This document shows, in pieces, positions 26,842 through 35,372 of a stretch of 64,000 bases of DNA. The notes beneath the pieces are model-generated. The model made no database searches. It had not been told where the DNA came from and saw only the letters and a program-made list of their open reading frames with translations. Origin of the DNA: Pseudomonas viciae (GTDB lineage: Bacteria > Pseudomonadota > Gammaproteobacteria > Pseudomonadales > Pseudomonadaceae); assembly GCF_004786035.1 (NCBI RefSeq), contig NZ_CP035088.1, forward strand, positions 3,136,001 to 3,200,000, read 5' to 3'. Position numbers and translations under genes: made by a program. Position 1 is the stretch's first letter, and every line of letters starts with the position of its first letter.

Positions 26842-27351
26842 ATGTTTGACGCAGCTACGCCGACGGAGCACTCCCTCCATGCGTTGTACCGCGACCACGG
26901 CGGCTGGCTGGAAGGCTGGTTGAGACGGCGCATGGGCAATGCCTGGGATGCGGCGGACCTGCGTCAGGATACGTTTCTGCGCGTTCTGTCCAGCGCCCAA
27001 CCGCTGGCCGATTTGCACGAGCCTCGCGCCTATCTGCTGACGGTCGGCAAGCGTCTGCTGAGCAATTTCTACACCCGCCGCAACCTGGAGCAGGCGTACC
27101 TCGATGCCCTGGCGAGCCTGCCCGAAGACAGTGTGCCGTCTCCGGAACAGCGCTGGCTGCTGCTGGAAACCCTGCAAGCCCTGGACGAATTGCTCGACGG
27201 CCTGCCGCCCCTGGTGCGACGGGCTTTTTTGTGGAGCCAGCTCGAAGGCCTTGGCTATCGAGAGATAGCCGAGCGCATGCAGGTGTCCGAACGCACCATC
27301 AAGCGCTACATGGCCCAGGCCTACGAGCACTGCCTGTTGGTAGACTTTTGA
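26842..27351 (+). CDS. ECF sigma factor, FecI family
   Basis: A 169-residue sigma-70 family protein. Region 2 has LYRDHGGWLEGWLRRRMG and AADLRQDTFLRVL; region 4 has LPPLVRRAFLWSQLEGLGYR and VSERTIKRYMAQAYEHC. It directs transcription of the adjacent siderophore receptor when released by FecR. A Fur box lies upstream, and its stop shares one base with the fecR start. Confidence 0.93.
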   Translation: MFDAATPTEHSLHALYRDHGGWLEGWLRRRMGNAWDAADLRQDTFLRVLSSAQPLADLHEPRAYLLTVGKRLLSNFYTRRNLEQAYLDALASLPEDSVPSPEQRWLLLETLQALDELLDGLPPLVRRAFLWSQLEGLGYREIAERMQVSERTIKRYMAQAYEHCLLVDF

Positions 27352-28295
27352 TGCGCCCGGCGCCATCGCCCGAAGCCCGTGAAGCCGCCCGGGCGGCTGC
27401 GCGCTGGCTGACGCTGATGGAGTTCGACGGTGACGCGTTCGACTCGGCCGCCCTGCAACGCTGGCGCGATAGCAGCGCGGACCACGAAGCGGCCTGGCAA
27501 AAGGCGCTGCGCTTGCGCGAGCGATTCGCCGGGGTGCCGCCCTCGTTGGGCATGGCGACCCTGGATCGTCCGGCAATGGCCCGGCGTGCGGTGCTCAAGC
27601 GCGCCTTGGGCGTCGCCGCATTGGTGCCGGCCGCGTGGCTGCTGGGGCGAGAGCTGCCATTGGAGGTCTGGCGTGCCGACTTGCACACTGCCACGGGCGA
27701 ACAACGGCGGTGGTCGTTGATCGATGGCAGCACCCTGCAGTTGAACACTGACAGCGCCGTGGACCTGGACCTCAAGGCCCGGCGGTTGGTACTGGTACGG
27801 GGCGAGGTGGCCCTCAAGGTCACAGGCACCACACCATTGGCCGTTCAAGCGCCTTATGGGCTCATCACGGTCAGTCGCGGTGAGGTCTGCGTGCGCTTGA
27901 GCGAACACCGCTGTCGGGTCTCGGTGGTTAGCGGTTCGGTGCAGCTGCAGCCGTTGCGCGGGCCGTCGCTGATGCTGGAGCAAGGCCAGCAAGTCAGCCT
28001 CCAGGCGGCGGGTGCGGGGCCGGTGGGGGCCTTTGACGGAGCGCAACCGGATTGGCGCGACGGGGTGCTGGTGGCACATAACCAACCGCTGGGGGATTTT
28101 CTTCGCGAGCTGGGTCGCTATCGCCCGGGTGTATTGCGCTGGGACCAAGCCCTGGAATCCCTGCGTGTCACCGGCAGCTTTCGGCTGGAAAACACCGACC
28201 GTATCCTCGCGCTGCTCTCGGCCAGCTTGCCGCTGGATGTGCAAATGCGCACCCGCTACTGGGTCACGTTAACGCCGCGCAAGAATATTGCGTGA
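27351..28295 (+). CDS. FecR-family sigma regulator
   Basis: 314 residues starting at the ATG overlapping the fecI stop (TGATG). The cytoplasmic N-terminus binds the sigma factor (EAARAAARWLTLMEFDGDAF). A single membrane helix lies near residues 82-100 (ALGVAALVPAAWLLGREL). The periplasmic FecR domain includes LIDGSTLQLNTDSAVDLD and VVSGSVQLQPL. It carries the surface signal from the receptor's N-terminal domain to FecI. Confidence 0.93.
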   Translation: MRPAPSPEAREAARAAARWLTLMEFDGDAFDSAALQRWRDSSADHEAAWQKALRLRERFAGVPPSLGMATLDRPAMARRAVLKRALGVAALVPAAWLLGRELPLEVWRADLHTATGEQRRWSLIDGSTLQLNTDSAVDLDLKARRLVLVRGEVALKVTGTTPLAVQAPYGLITVSRGEVCVRLSEHRCRVSVVSGSVQLQPLRGPSLMLEQGQQVSLQAAGAGPVGAFDGAQPDWRDGVLVAHNQPLGDFLRELGRYRPGVLRWDQALESLRVTGSFRLENTDRILALLSASLPLDVQMRTRYWVTLTPRKNIA

Positions 28296-28362
28296 AGCCT
28301 GTCCCCTTTTTTTGTCTCGCTTGTCATTCATGGCAACTGAACAAAAATGAGAGCGCCTTCCA

Positions 28363-30786
28363 ATGTCCGCAGCAGTACCTTTGCGTTTTCGTCCAGCCGT
28401 TGCCGGCTGCCGCGCGCTGTTCAACCTGAGTCTCATTCTGAGTCTGGGCACCAGTCCATTTTTCATCTCATCCAGCCAGGCCGAAGAAGTGGCCCGACGC
28501 AGCTATCAGGTGCCGGCTGGCAGCCTCAGCGCGGCGCTGACTCGCTTCGCCGGGCTGGCGGGCGTCAACCTGTCGGTGGACCCGGCCCTGGTGAGCGGGC
28601 GCAACAGCGCCGGGCTTTCGGGTGAGTATGGGGTGCAGGAGGGTTTTGCCCGGCTGTTGCAGGGCTCCGGCCTGCAACTTCAGCCGGTAGGCGAGCAGGC
28701 ATACATCCTGACCCCCGCGCCAGAACGCGGCTCCCTGCAACTGGCCCCCACATCGATTCTCGGCGCCACAGCCTCGACCGAAAACGAGGTGTATGCCGGC
28801 GGCCAGGTTGCACGCCGCGGGTCGCAAGGCCTGCTGGGCTCGCGCGACTTCATGGAAACGCCGTTCAGCATGACCACCTACACCAGCCAGACGGTCAAGA
28901 ACCAGCAGGCGCGTACCTTGGGCGACCTGATTGCCAGCGACCCGTCGGTTCGCGCCACCAATCCGGCTGGCGGGCGTTATGAGCAGTTCACCATTCGCGG
29001 GTTGAGCCTGTTCAACAGTGATGTCGCCTACAACGGTCTCTACGGCGTCCTGCCCACCTATACGATCGACATGGAGATGGCGGATCGCGTCGACATTCTC
29101 AAGGGCCCGACCCAGCTCATCAACGGTATCTCGCCACGGGGTAGCGTGGGCGGCGGGATCAACGTGGTGCCCAAGCGCGCCACGGACAAACCGATCACCT
29201 CGTTCACCGGCAGCTATGCGTCCAACAACCAGCTCGGCGGAGCCGTGGATGTGGGGCGGCGCTTTGGTGAAGAGAACAAGTTCGGTATCCGCTTCAACGG
29301 TGTGAAGCAGTCCGGCGACACAGAATGGGATCACCAGAGTGTTGACCGTGACATGGCCGTGCTAGGCCTGGATTTTCGCGGTGAGCGCTTGCGAATCTCG
29401 ACGGACATCGGGCGCACCGAACGTGATACCGATGCGCCGCAAGAACGTGTCCAGGTCGCCGCCGCTGCGCCGGTACCTCGTGCCAGCGATGTGGATCGCA
29501 ACTATGCGCAGTCCTGGAGCAAGGCGCGCACCCAGGACACTTTCGGCGCGATAAACGCTGAGTTCGATGTCAACGACTCCGTCATGCTGTACGGTGGTGC
29601 CGGGGCGCGCAAAAGTAATCATGAGTTCCTCCGGCATGCCGTTTCGGTCCTCAACGAGGCTGGGGATTTCCGCGTTCAACCCCGTGATTTCACCCGCGAC
29701 GAGAATGTCCGGACCGCCAATGCCGGGGTGCGCAACTGGTTCCATACCGGGCCGGTCAGCCACGAAGTCAACCTGGCCGCCAGCTATTTCTACATGGACT
29801 TCACCAATGGTGGCGCCCGTTACGGTCAGTCCGACAGCAACCTGTATGACCCGGTGGAAACACCAACGCCGAGCGTTATCACGCGGTCAGATCCAAAGGT
29901 CTACACCGAGAACCATTTCAGCGGCGTGGCGTTGTCGGACACCTTGGGCTTTTTCGATGACCGCTTGCTACTGACCCTTGGCGCCCGCTGGCAGCGAGTG
30001 GAGGTTGACGACTGGTCGAATGGCGTCAAAGGCCGCACCGCCTACGACGAGGTAAAGGTTTCGCCGTCGGGCGGCATCCTGTTCAAGGCCACCGACAAAC
30101 TGTCGCTGTATGCCAATTACATGGAAGGCTTGAGCCAGGGCAAGATCGCGCCATCAACGTCGAACAACGAGGATGAGATCTTCCCACCGTTCATCAGCCG
30201 TTCGGTTGAAGTCGGAGGCAAGTATGACGCGGGCCCGTTCGCCTTTACCGCCGCCGTATTCCGGATCAAGCAGCCGGCCTACGAGACCAACGCCACGACG
30301 CGGGTTTTCGGCCCCAATGGCAAGCGTGAAAACACCGGTGTGGAACTGAGTGTGTTCGGTGAACCGTTCAAGGGTACCCGTTTGCTCGGTGGCGTCATGT
30401 ACATCGACAGCAAATTGACCAACACCACCGACGGCAATTTCGATGGCAACCGCGCACCCGCCACACCGAAATACAACGTCAACCTGGGGGCCGAATGGGA
30501 CGTGCCGACCGTACAAGGACTGACCCTCACCAGCCGCGGCATCTATTCCAGCTCGCAGTACCTGGATCAGGCCAACACCAAGGAAATCGACTCCTGGGAG
30601 CGTTTTGACGTGGGGGCACGCTACGCGTTCAAGGTCGACGACAAGCACATCACCCTGCGTGCCAATGTCGAGAACGTGGCGGACAAGCGCTACTGGAGTT
30701 CGGCCGGGGCCTCGGATGACAGCGAGCCAGGCTTGACGCTGGCGACCCCGCGCACCTACCTGTTGTCCGCAACCGTCGACTTCTAG
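28363..30786 (+). CDS. TonB-dependent siderophore receptor with STN signalling domain
   Basis: An 807-residue receptor with signal peptide. The STN domain (~residues 45-110, VPAGSLSAALTRFAGLAGVN) contacts FecR. The plug (SQTVKNQQARTLGDLIASDP, FTIRGLSLFNSDVAYNG) is followed by a beta-barrel ending YLLSATVDF. Similar receptors (FhuE/FoxA/FpvA types) take up ferric hydroxamate or pyoverdine-like siderophores; the exact ligand cannot be read. It lies 67 bases after fecR. Transcription should depend on the upstream ECF sigma factor, with Fur acting through fecI. Confidence 0.92.
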   Translation: MSAAVPLRFRPAVAGCRALFNLSLILSLGTSPFFISSSQAEEVARRSYQVPAGSLSAALTRFAGLAGVNLSVDPALVSGRNSAGLSGEYGVQEGFARLLQGSGLQLQPVGEQAYILTPAPERGSLQLAPTSILGATASTENEVYAGGQVARRGSQGLLGSRDFMETPFSMTTYTSQTVKNQQARTLGDLIASDPSVRATNPAGGRYEQFTIRGLSLFNSDVAYNGLYGVLPTYTIDMEMADRVDILKGPTQLINGISPRGSVGGGINVVPKRATDKPITSFTGSYASNNQLGGAVDVGRRFGEENKFGIRFNGVKQSGDTEWDHQSVDRDMAVLGLDFRGERLRISTDIGRTERDTDAPQERVQVAAAAPVPRASDVDRNYAQSWSKARTQDTFGAINAEFDVNDSVMLYGGAGARKSNHEFLRHAVSVLNEAGDFRVQPRDFTRDENVRTANAGVRNWFHTGPVSHEVNLAASYFYMDFTNGGARYGQSDSNLYDPVETPTPSVITRSDPKVYTENHFSGVALSDTLGFFDDRLLLTLGARWQRVEVDDWSNGVKGRTAYDEVKVSPSGGILFKATDKLSLYANYMEGLSQGKIAPSTSNNEDEIFPPFISRSVEVGGKYDAGPFAFTAAVFRIKQPAYETNATTRVFGPNGKRENTGVELSVFGEPFKGTRLLGGVMYIDSKLTNTTDGNFDGNRAPATPKYNVNLGAEWDVPTVQGLTLTSRGIYSSSQYLDQANTKEIDSWERFDVGARYAFKVDDKHITLRANVENVADKRYWSSAGASDDSEPGLTLATPRTYLLSATVDF

Positions 30787-30822
30787 GCTACTGTGCGGCT
30801 CCAAGGAGGGAGCCGATTGCGT

Positions 30823-31224
30823 TCAGGCATCGCGGAACAGGTCGTGGGCATCGAGCAAACGCCAGGCGATTTCAGGGCGTTTTTCCAGCCCGCGCCGTAT
30901 GGCGGTGGGGATCGATTGACGTATCTTGCGGCACAGGCCGGGTTGATCCTGGAATTCGATGGCAATGCCACGCATGGTTCGTACTTCGTTGTAGCCGGGT
31001 TCGACGGTCAGGCGGATCCCCAGGTTTTCGTACAGGCGTTGCTGCAAACGCTGGAGTTCATCAAGGCTCTGGATGTTCTCCAATCGTTCAAGCAGGCGCT
31101 TTTCTTCCTGGCGGTTCAAGCACAGGATGCGCAGGTCGCTGCCAGGCGTTTGCAGCAACGCATCACGCCCGCAATCGCAGACGCCGGGCGGGCAGGGGGG
31201 ACGGATCGGGGGCGACGCGGTCAT
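30823..31224 (-). CDS. Small Cys-motif protein of unknown function, convergent with siderophore receptor
   Basis: 133 residues from ATG 31224; the frame upstream of this runs into REP sequence. An N-terminal CPPGVCDCGRD motif with three cysteines, plus one each in ILCL and GLCR, hints at metal binding. Conserved-looking stretches are EEKRLLERLENIQSLDELQR and RKIRQSIPTAIRRGLEK. I recall similar proteins beside fecI-type genes in other pseudomonads but do not know a function. It may belong to iron homeostasis by context only. Confidence 0.6.
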   Translation of the reverse strand: MTASPPIRPPCPPGVCDCGRDALLQTPGSDLRILCLNRQEEKRLLERLENIQSLDELQRLQQRLYENLGIRLTVEPGYNEVRTMRGIAIEFQDQPGLCRKIRQSIPTAIRRGLEKRPEIAWRLLDAHDLFRDA

Positions 31225-31303
31225 GGGCTTCACAAAGTCTGCAACATCACGAAACTGGCTCCAGGCAATGTGATGCCTGAGGGCACGCGGGTCAACCCTG
31301 TTA

Positions 31304-31462
31304 TGTGGGAGCGGGCTTGCTCGCGAAGGTGGTGTGTCAGTCACAGCAATCTTGGATGTGCCGACCCCTTCGCGAGCAAGCCCGCTCCCACAGGGTTTGG
31401 TGGTGTCCACAAAGGTTGCGTTCATCACAGATCCATTGTGGGAGCGGGCTTGCTCGCGAAAG
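31304..31462. repeat. Cluster of three REP elements
   Basis: Copies of the TGTGGGAGCGGGCTTGCTCG family lie at about 31304-31329 (forward), 31367-31393 (inverted) and 31437-31462 (forward). The first two form a pair 37 bases apart. They fill most of the gap between two minus-strand genes. Confidence 0.85.
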
Positions 31463-31475
31463 CGGTGTGTCGGGC

Positions 31476-31952
31476 CTACAGCCCCAGCTCAGACAACCCC
31501 GGGTGATCATCCGGCCGGCGGCCCAGGGGCCAGTGGAATTTGCGCTCGCTTTCCTTGATGGGCATGTCGTTGATGCAGGCGTAGCGGTTGTACATCAGGC
31601 CTTGCTCGTCAAACTCCCAATTCTCATTGCCATAGGAGCGGAACCAGTTGCCCGAGTCGTCGTGCCATTCGTAGGCGTAGCGCACCGCGATGCGATTGCC
31701 GGTGAAGGCCCAGAGTTCCTTGATCAGCCGGTAATCGAGTTCCTTGGCCCACTTGCGGGTGAGGAACGCCTTGGCTTCTTCGCGGTTATGGGCGAATTCG
31801 GCGCGGTTGCGCCATTGGGTATCGAGGGTGTAGGCCATGGACACTTTTTGTGGATCGCGCGAGTTCCAGCCGTCTTCAGCCAGGCGAACTTTTTCGATGG
31901 CTGACTCACGGGTGAAAGGCGGCAGGGGCGGGCGAACTTCAGGGGATGACAT
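31476..31952 (-). CDS. NTF2-like DUF1348 family protein
   Basis: 158 residues from the ATG at 31952 (GGAG upstream). The sequence is typical of DUF1348: [52 protein letters not shown] and [20 protein letters not shown]. It is a cytoplasmic NTF2-fold protein without known reaction. The adjacent TetR gene on the same strand, 49 bases upstream, suggests that regulator controls it. Confidence 0.85.
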   Translation of the reverse strand: MSSPEVRPPLPPFTRESAIEKVRLAEDGWNSRDPQKVSMAYTLDTQWRNRAEFAHNREEAKAFLTRKWAKELDYRLIKELWAFTGNRIAVRYAYEWHDDSGNWFRSYGNENWEFDEQGLMYNRYACINDMPIKESERKFHWPLGRRPDDHPGLSELGL

Positions 31953-32001
31953 GGCAGATCTCCAGGTTAAGTTGCACAAGGGTTCAATGGGACGGGTGTT
32001 A

Positions 32002-32568
32002 TCAACGGCTTACTAATAAAGTTTCCAGCATGTCCTGGGCATGATCCGCAGCGCTGTGGTCGCCCATGACCAGCGCCACGGTAATGGCGCCGTCGATCAG
32101 AATCAGCAGTTGCCGGGCCAGCGCGTCGGGCTTCTCGACACCTTGCTCTACGCACAACCGGGTCACGTAATCGAGTAACTTCTGTTTATGCAGCTTCGCC
32201 AGTTGGCGCACCGGATCCTGTGGATCGCCGGTTTCGCCGCTGGTATTGATGAACGCACAGCCACGAAAACCTTCGCTGACGAACCACCCCTTGAGCACGG
32301 TGAACAGGTTGAGCAACCGTGCTGCCGGTGTCGGGGCCTTGTCGACCTCGGTACTGAACCAGTGCATCCAACGTTCATCCCGCCGCTTGAGGGCGGCCAG
32401 GATCAGATCGTCCTTATTGGTGAAGTAGCGGTAGATACTTTTCCTGGAGACGCCGGCAGTTTTCACCAGAAGGTCCATGCCAGTGGCGGCGATGCCACTT
32501 TTATAGATCAACTTTTCGGCGACATCGAGAATGATGTCTCGTGTTTCATTGCTATTGATTTCGTTCAT
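32002..32568 (-). CDS. TetR family transcriptional regulator
   Basis: 188 residues from ATG 32568; in-frame starts at 32616 and 32658 are possible, but 32568 leaves the operator in the promoter. The helix-turn-helix is [20 protein letters not shown] (residues ~29-48). The C-terminal TetR_C-type domain includes [14 protein letters not shown], seen in regulators of small NTF2 or oxidoreductase genes. It is divergent from pssA and upstream of the DUF1348 gene. Confidence 0.85.
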   Translation of the reverse strand: MNEINSNETRDIILDVAEKLIYKSGIAATGMDLLVKTAGVSRKSIYRYFTNKDDLILAALKRRDERWMHWFSTEVDKAPTPAARLLNLFTVLKGWFVSEGFRGCAFINTSGETGDPQDPVRQLAKLHKQKLLDYVTRLCVEQGVEKPDALARQLLILIDGAITVALVMGDHSAADHAQDMLETLLVSR

Positions 32569-32580
32569 GCGGCCTACAGT

Positions 32581-32594
32581 AGAACGATCGTTCT
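32581..32594. promoter_or_regulatory. Perfect 14-base palindrome, TetR operator candidate
   Basis: AGAACGATCGTTCT is a perfect dyad 13 bases upstream of the TetR start at 32568. It lies between that gene and pssA, where an autoregulatory operator would be expected. Confidence 0.6.
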
Positions 32595-32690
32595 CCTTGG
32601 TCAAATCTTTTTTCATGACGACGGGAAGACCCCACCCCATCCCATGGTGTAAGCTCATCCGTTCTTCGGAATCGACCTTTTGCGAGCCCT

Positions 32691-34034
32691 ATGCCGTCGC
32701 TCTTCAAACGCTCCCTGCTGCCCAAACTGCGCAGCTTTGCACTGACCGCCGATGCGGTGACCATCCTCGATGGCGCCGCCGAGTTCCGCCGTTGCCTGCT
32801 GGAGAAAATTGCCCAGGCCACCCAGCGCATCTACATCGTCGCCCTGTACCTGCAAGAGGACGAGGCCGGCCAGGAAATTCTCGATGCCCTGCATGCTGCC
32901 AAAGCCGCGCGTCCCGAACTGGACATCGTTGTGGTGGTGGACTGGCTGCGGGCCCAACGTGGGTTGATCGGCGCCAAGAAGCAGCCGGGCAACTCGGCGT
33001 GGTACCAGGAACAGACACGTACCCATGCCAGCGAAGTGCCGATCTACGGCGTACCGGTGCAAACCCGCGAGCTGTTCGGCGTGCTGCACTTGAAAGGCTT
33101 CGTGATCGACGACTGCGTGCTCTACAGCGGCGCGAGCCTGAATAACGTCTACCTGCACAAGTTCGACAAGTATCGCTACGACCGCTATCACTTGCTGCAG
33201 AGCACGCCTCTGGCCGACTCGCTGCAGCACTTGGTGCAGCATGGTCTGATTGCGTCCAAGGCCGTGCATCGCCTGGACCTGCCGAACCTGCCCAGCACCC
33301 GCAGCCTGCGCAAGGACATTGGTGACCTGCGCAGCCGCCTCAAGTACGCGACGTATGACACCACCACCGGTAGCGTCGACAAGAGCGGCCTGTCGGTAAG
33401 CCCGCTGCTGGGTGTGGGCAAGAACAACCCGCTGAGCCGAGTGATCGGCGAGCTGATCGCCAGCAGCCGTCAGCAACTGACCATTTGCACGCCATACTTC
33501 AACCTGCCCCTGGCCGTGACCCGCGAGATCAACCGCGCCCTGGCCCGCGGGGTGAAGATCGACATCATCGTCGGCGACAAGACCGCCAACGATTTCTACA
33601 TGGCGCCGAGCGAGCCGTTCAAGATCATCGCCGCGCTGCCCTATCTCTATGAGATCAGCCTGCGGCGCTTCGCCAAACGGCACCAGCGCTACATCGACAG
33701 CGGCCAGTTGAACCTGCACTTGTGGCGTGACGGCGACAACACTTATCACCTCAAGGGCATGTGGGTCGACGAGCGCTACACCTTGCTGACCGGCAACAAC
33801 CTCAATCCGCGGGCCTTTCGCCTGGATCTGGAAAACGCCCTGTTGTTGGACGACCCCAAGGGCGAGTTGCTTGCGCCGCGCCAGGCCGAACTTGAGCAGA
33901 TCTATCGGCATACTCGCCGGATCGAACGTTACCAGGACCTGGAGACCCTGCCGGACTACCCCGCAGCAGTCGGCAAGTTTCTCAAGCGGGTCAGCCGGGT
34001 GCGGATCGAGCGGTTGCTTTACCGGATCCTGTGA
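32691..34034 (+). CDS. pssA: CDP-diacylglycerol-serine O-phosphatidyltransferase (E. coli type)
   Basis: A 447-residue member of the phospholipase D superfamily. There are two HxK catalytic motifs: HLKGFVIDDCVLYSGAS (~residue 127) and HLKGMWVDERYTLLTGNNLN (~residue 353). It makes phosphatidylserine from CDP-diacylglycerol and serine, the first step to phosphatidylethanolamine, as a peripheral membrane enzyme. Length fits the family (about 450). Its stop overlaps the GTG start of the AraC-type gene downstream. Confidence 0.94.
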   Translation: MPSLFKRSLLPKLRSFALTADAVTILDGAAEFRRCLLEKIAQATQRIYIVALYLQEDEAGQEILDALHAAKAARPELDIVVVVDWLRAQRGLIGAKKQPGNSAWYQEQTRTHASEVPIYGVPVQTRELFGVLHLKGFVIDDCVLYSGASLNNVYLHKFDKYRYDRYHLLQSTPLADSLQHLVQHGLIASKAVHRLDLPNLPSTRSLRKDIGDLRSRLKYATYDTTTGSVDKSGLSVSPLLGVGKNNPLSRVIGELIASSRQQLTICTPYFNLPLAVTREINRALARGVKIDIIVGDKTANDFYMAPSEPFKIIAALPYLYEISLRRFAKRHQRYIDSGQLNLHLWRDGDNTYHLKGMWVDERYTLLTGNNLNPRAFRLDLENALLLDDPKGELLAPRQAELEQIYRHTRRIERYQDLETLPDYPAAVGKFLKRVSRVRIERLLYRIL

Positions 34035-35062
34035 ACACCCGCGCCATGTCGGAAAAAGACACCATCTCCATCCAGTTGGTGCGTGAGGCGCTGCTGCAAA
34101 GCTGCGCTCCCGGCGCCGCCACCGAAGAAGTGCTGAGCAAGGTCGGTATCGACCCGGCGTTGCTCGGCGATGCTCAGGCGCGTGTGCCGGCCCATGCCTA
34201 TGCACGGCTGTGGCGGTTGCTGGCCCGGCGGCGGGATGACGAGTTCTTCGGCATGGACCCGCGCAAGCTCAAGTCCGGCAGCCTGGCGTTTCTCTGCCAA
34301 TGCGCCATGGCCCAGCCGACACTGGCGAGCGGGTTGACGGCGGCGCTGGGGTTTCTCTCGCTGATGCTTGAGCACCTGCCGGCCCAGTGGGTCCGCCAGC
34401 AGAGTCTGGCGGAGATTGTCCTGTTGGAGGACGAGCAGGAACCGCGTCGCGCGTTCACGTATTTTACCTACTGGATGATCGTCCATGGCGTGGCCTGCTG
34501 GCTGGCCGGGCGGCGCATTCCGATTCTTTCCGTCGAGTTACGCTGTCCGGCACCGGATTTCTGCGACGACTACCGGGTGATGTTTTCCCAGAACCTGCGC
34601 TTCGACCGGCCCCGCACCCGGATGATTTTCGCCGCCGAGTTCCTGGACCTGCCCATCAAGCGCAGCGCTGAAGAACTCAAGCGCTTCCTGGCCCAGGCGC
34701 CGGCCAACATTCTGGTCAAATACCGCGACCCGCAAAGCCTCGCCAGCCGCATCCGGCACGACCTGCGCCAGTTGCCCGCCGAACAATGGCCGGAAACCGA
34801 GGCCCTGGCCCAGCAGCTGTGTGTTTCCGCGTCCACCCTGCGCCGCCGCCTGGCGGAGGAGGGCCAGACCTATCAAGGCCTCAAGGACAGCGTGCGCAAG
34901 GAACTGGCGATCACCTGGCTGGCCGAGCCTTCGATCAGTTTCGTCGACATCGCCTCGCGCCTGGGTTTCGCCGACGCCAGCTCCTTCTACAAGGCGTTTC
35001 GCAAGTGGTCCGGCTCCAACCCGGGGCATTATCGCAGCTTGATTCTCAACGACCTCGACTGA
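34031..35062 (+). CDS. AraC family transcriptional regulator
   Basis: 343 residues from GTG 34031 (overlapping the pssA stop) or 338 from the ATG at 34046. The N-terminal arabinose-binding-like domain (HAYARLWRLLARRRDDEFFG) and C-terminal helix-turn-helix pair (LCVSASTLRRRLAEEGQTYQ, DIASRLGFADASSFYKAF, WSGSNPGHYR) are typical of Pseudomonas lipid- or amino-acid-responsive regulators. Overlap with pssA suggests co-transcription, but the target is unknown. Confidence 0.9.
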   Translation: MNTRAMSEKDTISIQLVREALLQSCAPGAATEEVLSKVGIDPALLGDAQARVPAHAYARLWRLLARRRDDEFFGMDPRKLKSGSLAFLCQCAMAQPTLASGLTAALGFLSLMLEHLPAQWVRQQSLAEIVLLEDEQEPRRAFTYFTYWMIVHGVACWLAGRRIPILSVELRCPAPDFCDDYRVMFSQNLRFDRPRTRMIFAAEFLDLPIKRSAEELKRFLAQAPANILVKYRDPQSLASRIRHDLRQLPAEQWPETEALAQQLCVSASTLRRRLAEEGQTYQGLKDSVRKELAITWLAEPSISFVDIASRLGFADASSFYKAFRKWSGSNPGHYRSLILNDLD

Positions 35063-35087
35063 CCTGTTGTCGGGCCGCGCCGAATCC

Positions 35088-35179
35088 TGTGGGAGCGCGC
35101 TTGCTCGCGAAGAGGCCGGCAAATCCAGCATCTCCGTGACTTACATACCGCTTTCGCGAGCAAACCCGCTCCCACAGGG
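35088..35179. repeat. Inverted REP pair
   Basis: A forward copy (TGTGGGAGCGCGCTTGCTCG, 35088-35113) and an inverted copy (CTTTCGCGAGCAAACCCGCT.., 35151-35179) are about 37 bases apart. The rest of the 35063-35279 gap shows no gene; it must hold the promoter of the following operon. Confidence 0.8.
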
Positions 35180-35279
35180 ATTTCGCTCAGGCGACTGGCA
35201 CGCTCACAAAACCGTCATTTCTTTTTGATACAAGCCTGTGCAGGTGCCGGAGAAGCCAGGCCATCAAGCAGAGTAAGGT

Positions 35280-35372
35280 ATGCAAGTGACCGTTTTGGGT
35301 AGCGGCTATGTCAGTTTGAATGAGTTTTCCTGCCTCGTAGTTGAGCAAGGTCCGCAAGGACGAGGCGAATGA
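35280..35372 (+). pseudogene. Relic N-terminus of a UDP-sugar dehydrogenase (Ugd-like)
   Basis: A 30-codon frame with a TAAGG site opens MQVTVLGSGYV, nearly the same as MKISVLGSGYV of the intact UDP-glucose dehydrogenase at 48105-49484. After residue 11 the similarity stops and the frame ends at a TGA overlapping the next ATG (ATGA). I read it as the remnant left by deletion of a ugd gene from this operon. It may still be translated and couple to the epimerase. A chance match is possible but unlikely given the position next to a UDP-sugar epimerase. Confidence 0.55.

Noticed and set aside
31304..31462. Regular repeats resembling a small CRISPR array
   Set aside because: Units are inverted and forward REP palindromes with unequal spacers and no cas genes.
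32655..34205. 516-codon minus-strand frame opposite pssA
   Set aside because: Antisense shadow; pssA has both HxK motifs.
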